Assembly (NCBI RefSeq): GCF_024172095.1 | Contig: NZ_JAMZDX010000008.1 | Coordinates: forward strand, 1-64,000 | DNA from: Kitasatospora cinereorecta | GTDB taxonomy: Bacteria > Actinomycetota > Actinomycetes > Streptomycetales > Streptomycetaceae | DNA length: 64,000 bases | Reading direction: 5' to 3' | Shown: positions 24,824 to 32,505 of the stretch, piece after piece | Layout of the letters: each line of letters opens with the position of its first letter | Position numbering within the stretch: position 1 is the first letter of the stretch | Program-made: the position numbers and the translations under genes | Notes under the pieces: generated by a model | Seen by the model: only the letters and a program-made list of their open reading frames with translations | Database searches by the model: none | Told to the model about the DNA's origin: nothing

Positions 24824-25198
24824 ATGTCCGACTTCGAGACCGCCCGCGCCTTCATCTCCACCGCCACCGCCGAGCAGGTGGAGCTCATCGCGGCGGCGCT
24901 CCGCTCGCGGCGCCTCGCACTGCGCCCCGCCCCCGCCGAGATGGCCACTCGCACGTCGTCGATGGTGCAGATCGCCAGCCCCGGCGACCGGGTGAGGATC
25001 GACCGGATCCGGCCGCAGTACCTCAAGGGCCTGACCGGCATGGTGATCCACGCCCGCGTGAGCCGCGTGGACATCGAGCTCGACGCCGAGTCCACGCTGA
25101 AGCTGGCCGCCACGAGGCAGACGCGCTTCGAGGTCCCGGCGGGGGCGACCTCGTTCGTGATCGAGGGCGTCCACCCGACCTCCTACGACATCCTCTGA
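24824..25198 (+). CDS. small KOW-like protein (124 aa)
   Basis: ATG behind ACAGGAGCACTGACC. The N-terminus is a helix (TARAFISTATAEQVELIAAAL). Residues about 52-90 read PGDRVRIDRIRPQYLKGLTG followed by V-x-I-x-L, the signature of a KOW motif (RNA- or protein-binding beta barrel). Function unknown. Two strong perfect hairpins follow. Confidence 0.6.
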   Translation: MSDFETARAFISTATAEQVELIAAALRSRRLALRPAPAEMATRTSSMVQIASPGDRVRIDRIRPQYLKGLTGMVIHARVSRVDIELDAESTLKLAATRQTRFEVPAGATSFVIEGVHPTSYDIL

Positions 25199-25208
25199 CG
25201 GCGAGTCG

Positions 25209-25269
25209 GGAGGCCCGGGCGGATCCCGCCCGGGCCTCCTCGCGGGGCGGCGGCCCACGCCGCCGCCCC
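25209..25269 (+). terminator. two tandem perfect hairpins
   Basis: A 14-bp stem (25209-25222/25226-25239, loop ATC) and an 11-bp stem GGGGCGGCGGC/GCCGCCGCCCC (25244-25254/25259-25269) follow the KOW-like gene. The first may terminate; the second resembles the leader hairpins and precedes the next gene at 25308. Confidence 0.6.
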
Positions 25270-25307
25270 GGTAACCCGTCGAGCCCACCGAGAGGAAGCA
25301 CTCCGCC

Positions 25308-26218
25308 ATGACCATCGCCACCAGCGCACCGCTGCCCGACCCGCACGAGGAGCCGGCCCGTCACCTCGACGTCCGTCGTCGGCTCTTCGAACTCCACCCC
25401 AACCCCACCACCCGGGCCGACCTCGCCGACGCCCTGGCCTTCGACGCCACGTACGTGGTGCGCTCCGTCTGGCGCCATGCCCACCAGGTCGACATCGTCC
25501 TGCGCGACGGCGGCCGGTTCGGCCCGAGGCCCGTCTTCGCCGAGCTCCGCTCCCAGAGCGCGGCGCTGGTCGCCCCGGCCCAGCTCCGCTACCTGTGGCC
25601 GGAGGACGGGAGGGCGCTCGCGGCCGCCCTGCAGTCCCTGTACGCCGCCGTCGAGCTGGCTGGCCGCGACGGGGACGGCCCGGAGTCGTGGGCGGGCCGG
25701 TTCGCCGCCGCCAGCTCGGCACCGGCCGCCGCCGGGCGACCGTGGGACATCGCCGCGGTCGCCGACCGCCCGAGCCGGTACACCGTGACGCTCCCCCCGC
25801 CTCGCCGCGCCGCTGCGCCCGGCCAGGCACCCGGGGGCACGTCGCGAGCACCCTTTCCAGGGACCTGCCCTGGCACGGTGCCTGGGCGGTCATCTCGGTG
25901 CCGCCCGCAGCCGAGCAGCTGGACCGGATCAGCGTCTGGTTGACGGTCCACGTGGAGTACCGTCCTGGAGCGCGTGGAGGCGACAACAACAGCGAACGCC
26001 TCACGCTGCGCCTGCACTGCGGGACCGACCTGGCGCTGCTTGCCCTGGCCGCACTGCGCTGCCCCCGGGCTCAGCCCTGGATCTGCTCGGGCGTGGCCGA
26101 AGGCTCCGCCGCCGCCGCCGCGGCCGGACGCTTGCGGCGCGCGCCCGGCACCGACGGCGTCCGCGGCGACGGGACCGGGGCCGTGCCCTGCAGGGCCGCA
26201 CTCGCCTGCAGCACCTGA
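25308..26218 (+). pseudogene. hypothetical protein, frameshifted near 25.82 kb
   Basis: ATG behind GAGAGGAAGCACTCCGCC. The first frame encodes about 170 plausible residues (LRSQSAALVAPAQLRYLW) to about 25820; the frame then turns into Pro/Arg/Gly-rich sequence, while another frame resumes with HVASTLSRDLPWHGAWAVIS and runs to 26218. One base change in the run of C/G near 25800-25840 explains it. The last part overlaps the convergent membrane-protein gene, so the true end is uncertain. Confidence 0.55.
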
Positions 26219-26997
26219 TCGATAATCTTCCGCCGCATCTCCCCCTCCGGAGTATCGGGGAGATCCTTCGCCAGCCGCTCCGCCGTCAGGTAATAGCCGG
26301 TGAGCACCGGCTGCTCGAAGTACCGGTTCAACTGCGCGAGCGTCTGCCCGTAGACCTGCAGGTAAGTCCGGCTCAGATAGCCCGACAGCACCGTGCCGAC
26401 GCCGCCCATCGCCCCGATGAAGATTTTCGCCTCGCCGCTCGGCACCTTCAGCCCCACCGCGAAGCACACCACGACCACGGCCAGGCCGATCCACATCGCC
26501 CACTGCGACGACCGGAACGACCGGTCTGCCTGACCGGTCGCGATCCGGTGATAGGCATCGATCTGCTTCTGGTTCAGCTCCAGCAACTCCGCGAGCGGGG
26601 TGATCGCCTTCAGGTTCGCCAGCCGCTTCTCGTTGATCCGCCGCTGCAGCGCCGCGCGTTCCACAGCCACCGTCTCCGCGGCCCGATCACGCTTCGCCCT
26701 GAACCCCAGCCACACCACACCGCCCACCGTCAGCACCCCGGCGCAGACGGCGAGCACCACCCACATCCAGTCCGGCATGTGCTCGACGTTCCCGCCCTGA
26801 CTGCTGCCGCCCGATTGGGAAGACGCGCCATCGTTGAGTGGTAGAAGACCACTGAGGGTCAACGCAAGAGTGAGCGCGACGCCCAGGAAAAACAGGAGCA
26901 GCCGAGACGACACAGAAATACTGGACTCGTCGAACGTCACCGAGATCTCGGAGCCAGGGCCGGGGCTCTCGCCGGAAAGATCGGTAACGGTAGGCAT
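26071..26997 (-). CDS. membrane protein with TRADD-N-associated 2-TM domain (308 aa)
   Basis: Three hydrophobic segments: about residues 32-52, 78-98 and a pair at about 165-205. The stretch from LNQKQIDAYHRIATGQADRS through SYLSRTYLQVYGQTLAQLNR-YF matches, from memory, the TRADD-N-associated transmembrane domain first noted beside TRADD-N proteins in cyanobacteria and actinobacteria; the rest is a coiled-coil-prone linker and a Pro/Ala-rich tail. Such domains are proposed to act in immunity-like conflict systems. No TRADD-N or effector partner is adjacent; it stands alone between two plus-strand units. Confidence 0.6.
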   Translation of the reverse strand: MPTVTDLSGESPGPGSEISVTFDESSISVSSRLLLFFLGVALTLALTLSGLLPLNDGASSQSGGSSQGGNVEHMPDWMWVVLAVCAGVLTVGGVVWLGFRAKRDRAAETVAVERAALQRRINEKRLANLKAITPLAELLELNQKQIDAYHRIATGQADRSFRSSQWAMWIGLAVVVVCFAVGLKVPSGEAKIFIGAMGGVGTVLSGYLSRTYLQVYGQTLAQLNRYFEQPVLTGYYLTAERLAKDLPDTPEGEMRRKIIDQVLQASAALQGTAPVPSPRTPSVPGARRKRPAAAAAAEPSATPEQIQG

Positions 26998-27243
26998 CGG
27001 CCACCCCCGGCAGCAGGATCGTGAAGCGTCTGATCATAGCGGCGACCTGATGCCCCATCACACATGCGCAGTCAAGAACGCCTCGCCAGTGCGGAACAGA
27101 ACCCGCACCAGCCCGCACCGCCAATCTGGGCCGTCGAGGGCAATCGGCCCAGGTCTAGCGAGACCGGCCCAGGTTCAGTGAGACCGGACAGCCGGCGGCC
27201 CGGGGGGCAGCGAATTCCACTCCCATTCGGGCATAACATCTGA

Positions 27244-27308
27244 TATAGTTGTCCTGTTGGCAAGCGGTGGGGGTGGCTCCCCGCCGCCGGGCCGGCACCC
27301 CTTCGAAC
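27244..27308 (+). promoter_or_regulatory. repeated promoter-leader element
   Basis: The -10 is TATAGT (27244-27249). The constant stretch reads GTTGTCCTGTTGG. A 9-bp hairpin (27264-27272/27279-27287, one G-U pair) is followed by CCCCTTCGAACC. It drives the DNA methyltransferase at 27331. Confidence 0.75.
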
Positions 27309-27330
27309 CTTCCGACAGGAGACACAGCCC

Positions 27331-28767
27331 ATGACGCTCAAGGTGTTCGACGAGTTCGCCGGCGCTGGCGGGACGAGCCAAGGCGTGCACGCCGTCCCCG
27401 GGACGGAGCTGATCCTCGCGGCCAACCACAACCCGCAGGCTGTCGCCACGCACTCGGCGAACTTCCCGCACGTGGAGCACTTCGTCGAGGACATCGCCCG
27501 CACCGACATCACCAAGTTCCCCTCCGCCGACGTCTTCTGCTCCTCCCCCAGCTGCCCGCCCTGGGCCGACGCCCGCGGCAAGCGCCGGGACTTCGACAAG
27601 TCCACCCAGGGCGTGCTGTTCGGGGAGAAGGAACCGGACCCCATGATCAAGCGGGCTAGGGCGCTGATGGAGGAGGTGCCCCGGTACCTGCGGGCGATGA
27701 ACCTGCGCGGGACCCCGGTTCTGGTCGGCATGGTCGAGAACGTGATCGAGGTCCGCAAGTGGGCCGAGTGGGACCGCTGGATCAAGGAGATCAAGGCGGA
27801 GGGCTACGAGGTGAAGGTGATCGCCTTCAACTCCTCCCATGCCCGACCGGTGCGCTGCCGGCCCGCTCCGCAGTCCCGGGACCGGGCCTACGTCGCCTAC
27901 TGGCACAAGAAGCTCGGCCGCCGGCCCGACTGGGACAAGTGGCTGCGCCCGCGGGCGTACTGCCGCGCCTGCGACAAGATGGTCGACGCCCTGCAGGTCT
28001 TCAAGAAGCCCGGCGACGACATGGGCAGCTACGGCCGCCACGGCCAGTACTGGTACCGCTGCCCCAACACGGCCTGCCGCCACAGCATCGTCGAGCCGGA
28101 GGTCCTGGGCGCCGACAGCATCATCGACTGGAGCACGCCGGGCACCCGGGTCGGCGACCGCTCCGAGCCCCTCGCCGACGCAACTCTGGCCCGCATCCTG
28201 GCCGGGCTGCGCAAGTACCGGCCGCTGCCGGCCGCCGAGGCCGAGGACACGCTGCTCGCCGCTCCGACCGGCCCCACGCAGCCGAATCTGGGCTGGGAGC
28301 CGTTCATCGTCCCGCTACGCGGCGGGGGCGACAAGGGACGCTTCCGGCCGGTAACGGCGCCGCTGACCACGGTGACCGCGAGCGGCAACCACCACGGCCT
28401 GGTCACCGCGCCGAACGAACAGATCCAGCGGCTGCTGGTGCCGTACTACACCAACGGCCGGGCCCGGCCCGTCACCGACCCGGTAGGCACCATCACCACC
28501 AAGGACCGGTGGTCACTGATCACCCACCAGCTCCTGGACGGCCGCGAGATCGACCTCGACGACGTCCTGTTCAGGATGCTGACGCCCCGGGAGGTCGGCC
28601 GGGCCATGGCCTTCGGCCACGACTACATCGTGCTGGGCTCCGCCAAGGACCAGGTCCGCCAGTACGGCAACGCAGTCACCCCGCCCGTCGCCGAGCTCAT
28701 CATCTCGGCCCTGGTCGAAGCCGTCACCGGCGAGCCGCTCCAGCGCGACCTCGCGCTCGCGGCCTGA
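27331..28767 (+). CDS. C5-cytosine DNA methyltransferase (478 aa)
   Basis: ATG behind GACAGGAGACACAGCCC. Motif I is FDEFAGAGGTSQGV (residues 6-19), motif IV SPSCPPWADARG with catalytic Cys75, motif VI VEN (136-138), motif VIII QSRDRAYVAYW, and motif X QYGNAVTPPV. Between VIII and the target-recognition region an insertion holds CRACDK and CPNTACRHS, a probable zinc ribbon uncommon in such enzymes. No cognate restriction endonuclease is adjacent, so it may be an orphan modification or anti-restriction methylase under the plasmid leader promoter. Confidence 0.9.
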   Translation: MTLKVFDEFAGAGGTSQGVHAVPGTELILAANHNPQAVATHSANFPHVEHFVEDIARTDITKFPSADVFCSSPSCPPWADARGKRRDFDKSTQGVLFGEKEPDPMIKRARALMEEVPRYLRAMNLRGTPVLVGMVENVIEVRKWAEWDRWIKEIKAEGYEVKVIAFNSSHARPVRCRPAPQSRDRAYVAYWHKKLGRRPDWDKWLRPRAYCRACDKMVDALQVFKKPGDDMGSYGRHGQYWYRCPNTACRHSIVEPEVLGADSIIDWSTPGTRVGDRSEPLADATLARILAGLRKYRPLPAAEAEDTLLAAPTGPTQPNLGWEPFIVPLRGGGDKGRFRPVTAPLTTVTASGNHHGLVTAPNEQIQRLLVPYYTNGRARPVTDPVGTITTKDRWSLITHQLLDGREIDLDDVLFRMLTPREVGRAMAFGHDYIVLGSAKDQVRQYGNAVTPPVAELIISALVEAVTGEPLQRDLALAA

Positions 28768-28784
28768 CCCACACCGCCCCACCC

Positions 28785-28816
28785 GGGGCGAAGGGCTGCA
28801 ACCAGCCCTTCGCCCC
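28785..28816 (+). terminator. perfect 14-bp hairpin after the methyltransferase
   Basis: Stem GGGGCGAAGGGCTG/CAGCCCTTCGCCCC with a 4-nt loop, 17 nt after the stop. Confidence 0.7.
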
Positions 28817-28923
28817 CGGGCCCACCGGCCAGCGGCGCCGGACCCCGCAGCACCACCACTCACCCCCCGCCTGGGCGGCCCGCACCGCCGCCCCGGCCCA
28901 CCCCGACCGAACGGAGCTCCACC

Positions 28924-29129
28924 ATGACCCAGCAAGCCCCCGAGGCGGCCGCCTGACCGCCGCCGTCGCCCAGCTCCACTCCCGCCTCACCGACGTGCAC
29001 GCACGGGAGGGGTACCTCAACGGCGGCGACACCGTCGGCATCGTCGACGAGTGGTTCACCGAGATCGGGATGCCCCTGCCCGACGGCCGCAAGGACGACG
29101 GGGACGATGACGAACCGGAGGACCGGTGA
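28924..29129 (+). pseudogene. small hypothetical gene with early frameshift
   Basis: An ATG at 28924 behind CGGAGCTCCACC opens MTQQAPEAAA and stops; the frame that then looks coding (LTAAVAQLHSRLTDV, acidic C-terminus) is one base out and runs to 29129, where it overlaps the next GTG. Either a frameshift near 28950 or a rare CTG start at about 28951. Confidence 0.45.
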
Positions 29130-29674
29130 CCCGTCGCCCGGGCCGCGGCCCGACGACGGGCGGCGCCCGGCCCACCCCTGGCCACCGAGCGGCGGTCGCC
29201 GCCGTCCTGACTGCCAAGGGATGGCGGCCGGCACCGGCGCCCGAGAACTGCGGCCCCGAACGCGGAGGCGACTTCGCGCTGCGCGAAGAGCCGGCCACCG
29301 AGGAGCGCCCGTACGACAGCGTCGTGCTGTGGTGCCTCACCGACAACTTCGTCAGCACCCTGGCCGCCATGACCGGGGTGCTGGAGGAGTCCGGCTACAC
29401 CGCCGAGGACGCCCCGGACGTCGACAGCGTCCGCGTCCGGCCCGCCACCACCGGCGAGACAAGCGAACGCGAGGCACTGGCCCGCGAGCCCCGTCGGCAC
29501 GCCCCTTCGAACCGAGATCCCACCGAGGAGACATGGCCATGCGCCCGACAACTCAGTTCCGCGCCGCCGAGGAGTTCGCCGCAGCCACCGCCGCACACCT
29601 GCCCGCACGGGCAGGAAGGTCCTGGCACCCGGCACCGGGCACCGAGCTGGACGGCCTGGCCGCAGCCGGGCTGA
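29126..29674 (+). CDS. hypothetical protein (182 aa, C-terminus doubtful)
   Basis: GTG start in a GTGA overlap. Residues 1-115 look like a small alpha/beta protein (VLTAKGWRPAPAPENCG, YDSVVLWCLTDNFV). The last 50 residues overlap the next gene by 142 nt and are Pro/Ser/Arg-rich, so the natural stop may have been lost to a frameshift. Confidence 0.45.
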   Translation: MTRRPGRGPTTGGARPTPGHRAAVAAVLTAKGWRPAPAPENCGPERGGDFALREEPATEERPYDSVVLWCLTDNFVSTLAAMTGVLEESGYTAEDAPDVDSVRVRPATTGETSEREALAREPRRHAPSNRDPTEETWPCARQLSSAPPRSSPQPPPHTCPHGQEGPGTRHRAPSWTAWPQPG

Positions 29675-30327
29675 CCGACGACACCCGCACCCTGCTGCTC
29701 GCCACCAGCCCCTGCGGCCAGGTGCGGATGGCGGCTTGGCCCGCCGACTGCGCCCCGCTGGAGGCCGCCGCCGTCCCGGGCCGCCGCGTCCACCCGCGCC
29801 ATCTCGCCGCAGCCGCGGCCCGCCACCACCTGCCCGCCGCCGACCAGGCCGCCCTCGCCACCGGCTCGGACTGCGACGGCTTCGCCCGCCGGCGGGAGCT
29901 CCGGTACGAACTCTGCTCCAGCCCCCTCGCCCCCGAGCGCCGCACCGTCACCGACACCGAGACCGGCGGCTTCAAGGTCTGCTGGAACCTGGACGGCACC
30001 CGGATCACCGCGGCCCCCTCCGGCGACCACGCCGTCGTCGTCCGGGCAGAACGCCTCCGACTCCCCTACGCCGAACGCCTGCTGCGCCTGGCCCTGGAAA
30101 GCCGGTCCGCCCACGACCCCCACCGCCGGAGTCACCGGGGCAGCCGCCCGGCGCCTGGCCGCGGCGTGGCCGCTACTGCCAACCAACGCCCAGGCTGCGG
30201 GCACCACCCGGCTCACCTCCCGCACCGGCCGGCCGCACGCGCCGCACGCGGAGATCACGCTCACCGCTGGCCTGGGCGGCACCGACTGCGCACGGGTCTG
30301 CCCGTCACGCCAGGCCCGGGCAGCTGA
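29533..30327 (+). CDS. hypothetical protein (264 aa, possible frameshift near 30.11 kb)
   Basis: ATG behind GAGGAGACATGGCC, with a TTCGAACC box at about 29506. The first 195 residues look genuine; after about 30110 the frame becomes His/Arg/Pro-rich, while the +1 frame reads TAGVTGAAARRLAAAWPLLP and stays plausible. One base may have been gained or lost. No family recognised. Confidence 0.45.
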   Translation: MAMRPTTQFRAAEEFAAATAAHLPARAGRSWHPAPGTELDGLAAAGLTDDTRTLLLATSPCGQVRMAAWPADCAPLEAAAVPGRRVHPRHLAAAAARHHLPAADQAALATGSDCDGFARRRELRYELCSSPLAPERRTVTDTETGGFKVCWNLDGTRITAAPSGDHAVVVRAERLRLPYAERLLRLALESRSAHDPHRRSHRGSRPAPGRGVAATANQRPGCGHHPAHLPHRPAARAARGDHAHRWPGRHRLRTGLPVTPGPGS

Positions 30328-30665
30328 TCGCTCAGGGCGGATGTCAGCCCAGCGGGCAGTTATGTCGGCTGGGGCTGACACTTTTGTCGCGGTACCCGAC
30401 GGTTTCGGCGAGATGTGTCGCTCCTGGTGGGACACAGGCTCGCGAGCTGTTACCTCAAGCAACAGTGATACGCACAGAGCCCATGCCGAGGTCTTCTGAT
30501 CTGCTGCAGCGCTGGCGCCATTCGATCAAATCTGTTAGCAGGAAGAGGAGTTGTCAGTCGCTGGCTTAGTCTGTTGGCCAGCTCTGGGAGGGGCTCGGAA
30601 CGTGACGGGGAAGCCTCGAGATCAAGCAACGCGCTCCCAGAGGTGACCACCCAGGAGAGGCACCA
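30328..30665. other. intergenic region with hairpin, lower GC
   Basis: Contains a 9-bp perfect inverted repeat TGTCAGCCC/GGGCTGACA (30342-30350, 30372-30380) followed by CTTTT, a likely terminator. Base composition drops here and stays lower to about 36 kb. A ribosome-binding site CAGGAGAGGCACC precedes the gene at 30666. No gene seen within. Confidence 0.5.
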
Positions 30666-32327
30666 ATGGCGTCCGCTACCCGACCCACCGCCGCACCAAA
30701 GAGGATGCTCAGCGAGCACCCCGTGGCCGCGCAGTTCCACCCCACCCTCAACGGCGCTCTGACCCCGGACCAGGTCCCCTACAGCTGGAAGGAGAGGGTC
30801 TGGTGGCAGTGCCCGGATGTCCCCGACCATGCCTGGAAGGCCACACCGAATAACAGGACGAAGAAGACGAAGCCCACGGGCTGCGGCCCCTGCAGGAGCA
30901 AGCGTCTGCGCGGCGACGTCCCCTTCGAGCGGAGCCTGGAAGGCCGCTTCCCGCAGATAGCCGCCGAGCTCAACGCGGAAGCATCGGGCTTCAAGGCCAG
31001 CGAGATCCTCGCCGGCGCGAAGGTCGAGGCGACGTGGACCTGTCCCAAGGCTCTCGGCCACCCGGACTACCCCATGCCGGTGAACAGCCGGACGAATCCG
31101 GGCCAGATGCAAGGATGCCCCTCCTGCGCCGGGAAGCGACTCTCGCCTGAACGCTCACTGGCCGCTGTCGCACCGGCCGTGGCCAAGGAGTTCCTGAGCG
31201 CGGTGAACGGGACGACCCCCGCTGACGTCTTCTCCCAGGACAACCGGCGATATATCTGGACATGCTCCGAATTCCCACAGCACCGCTGGGCAGCCAGCCC
31301 GAACAACAGGGTCGGCAAGGGATCCGGCTGCCCTTACTGCAGCGGCAGCCGGGTCTGGGAGCTCAACCGCCTCTCGAGTTCGCGCCCCGATCTGGTGGCC
31401 CAGTGGGACTACGAGCGCAACGGTGCCCTCACACCCGACAGTGTGTCGATCGGGTCGAGCCGCAAGGTCCACTGGAAGTGCCCCGAGGGATCAGACCACC
31501 GCTGGCCCGCGCGTGTCTACAAGCGGACGAGCGGCCAGGGATGTCCGTTCTGTGCTGGGCACGAGGTATCCGAGACCACCAGCCTGCTGGCCCTGCGTGA
31601 GGACCTGGCTGCCCAGCTTGATGCCGAGAGGTCTGGCATCAGTGCCGCTGAGCTGACGTTGGGAAGCAACCGGAAGGTGTGGTGGATCTGCCCCCTCCAA
31701 CCAGCGGAGCACACCTGGGAAGCCGTGGTTCTGAACCGCACCTTCAACGGTACGGGCTGCCCCGAGTGCAACCTGCCGGGCACCTCTGCCCAGGAAATCC
31801 GCCTTGCCGCGGAACTGGGCGTCGTCCTGCCGGTCGACTTCGACCACCACCGGATCCAGACGGAACAGCGCACCAATCTGGTGGACATCTGGATCCCCTC
31901 CCTCGACTTGGTCCTGGAGTTCGACGGGTCCTATTGGCACGACAGCACCGAGAAGATCGACGCCGAGAAGTCCGAGCGCTTGCTGACGAAGGTTCGCTAC
32001 GTAGTCCGCGTTCGAGAGCATCCGCTGACGGCTCTGGACCCCAGCCGCGACGTCGTCATCCCGTTCCGGGCCCCCGCTGAAGTCGCAGCCGGCATCGTCT
32101 TGGACCATCTCGTCAGTCTGGGCGTCATCCCCGCTAGCAAGGCGGAGGAGTACCGCAGCCAGCCTGGACCTCGCGCCTCGGACCGAGCCGAGTACCGACT
32201 GGCCGAGTTGCGGAGCCGGGCGGCAGAGCGGAGGGCAGCCAAGGCCGCTGACCGTCAATCTGCCTATGTGCTGCACGACTTCAATGAGCACGAACTGGAT
32301 GACGCAGATCCGTTGCGCCTTTGGTGA
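30666..32327 (+). CDS. zinc-ribbon-repeat protein with Vsr-like endonuclease domain (553 aa)
   Basis: Residues about 15-380 contain five repeats of the DUF4379-type zinc ribbon, each with W-x-C...H-x-W...NR...G-CPxC (for example WWQCPDVPDHAWKATPNNR and HWKCPEGSDHRWPARVYKR). Residues about 385-480 are a Vsr/DUF559-like PD-(D/E)XK nuclease: SAQEIRLAAELG, LVDIWIPSLDLVLEFDGSYW followed by H, giving D...E-x-D with a downstream Lys/Glu helix. The tail is Ala/Arg-rich. Multiple zinc ribbons probably recognise DNA, which the nuclease cuts; a self-versus-foreign role is inferred from the defence-type neighbours. Confidence 0.75.
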   Translation: MASATRPTAAPKRMLSEHPVAAQFHPTLNGALTPDQVPYSWKERVWWQCPDVPDHAWKATPNNRTKKTKPTGCGPCRSKRLRGDVPFERSLEGRFPQIAAELNAEASGFKASEILAGAKVEATWTCPKALGHPDYPMPVNSRTNPGQMQGCPSCAGKRLSPERSLAAVAPAVAKEFLSAVNGTTPADVFSQDNRRYIWTCSEFPQHRWAASPNNRVGKGSGCPYCSGSRVWELNRLSSSRPDLVAQWDYERNGALTPDSVSIGSSRKVHWKCPEGSDHRWPARVYKRTSGQGCPFCAGHEVSETTSLLALREDLAAQLDAERSGISAAELTLGSNRKVWWICPLQPAEHTWEAVVLNRTFNGTGCPECNLPGTSAQEIRLAAELGVVLPVDFDHHRIQTEQRTNLVDIWIPSLDLVLEFDGSYWHDSTEKIDAEKSERLLTKVRYVVRVREHPLTALDPSRDVVIPFRAPAEVAAGIVLDHLVSLGVIPASKAEEYRSQPGPRASDRAEYRLAELRSRAAERRAAKAADRQSAYVLHDFNEHELDDADPLRLW

Positions 32328-32340
32328 TCAAGCCCGCAAG

Positions 32341-32378
32341 CGAGGGTGTCCGCACGGACTTCGGTGCGGACACCCTCG
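32341..32378. terminator. bidirectional terminator between nuclease and ABC-3C operon
   Basis: Perfect 15-bp stem CGAGGGTGTCCGCAC/GTGCGGACACCCTCG with an 8-nt loop (GGACTTCG), between convergent units. The remainder of the gap to 32505 shows nothing else. Confidence 0.85.
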
Positions 32379-32505
32379 TTCAGGCGGCGATGCCGAGCTC
32401 CTCCTGCAGCATTCGTCAAATACAAGTTCGGCGGCTTCACCATCGGTGAAACCTCAGCTGGATGGGCAACGGCAGGTCAGCTGAGTCAGGCCGGCCGTCG
32501 CGACC

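Noticed and set aside
1507..29515. GGTTCGAACC-like stretches resembling the T-arm of tRNA genes
   Set aside because: No cloverleaf, acceptor stem or anticodon arm surrounds any copy; they belong to the repeated leader box.
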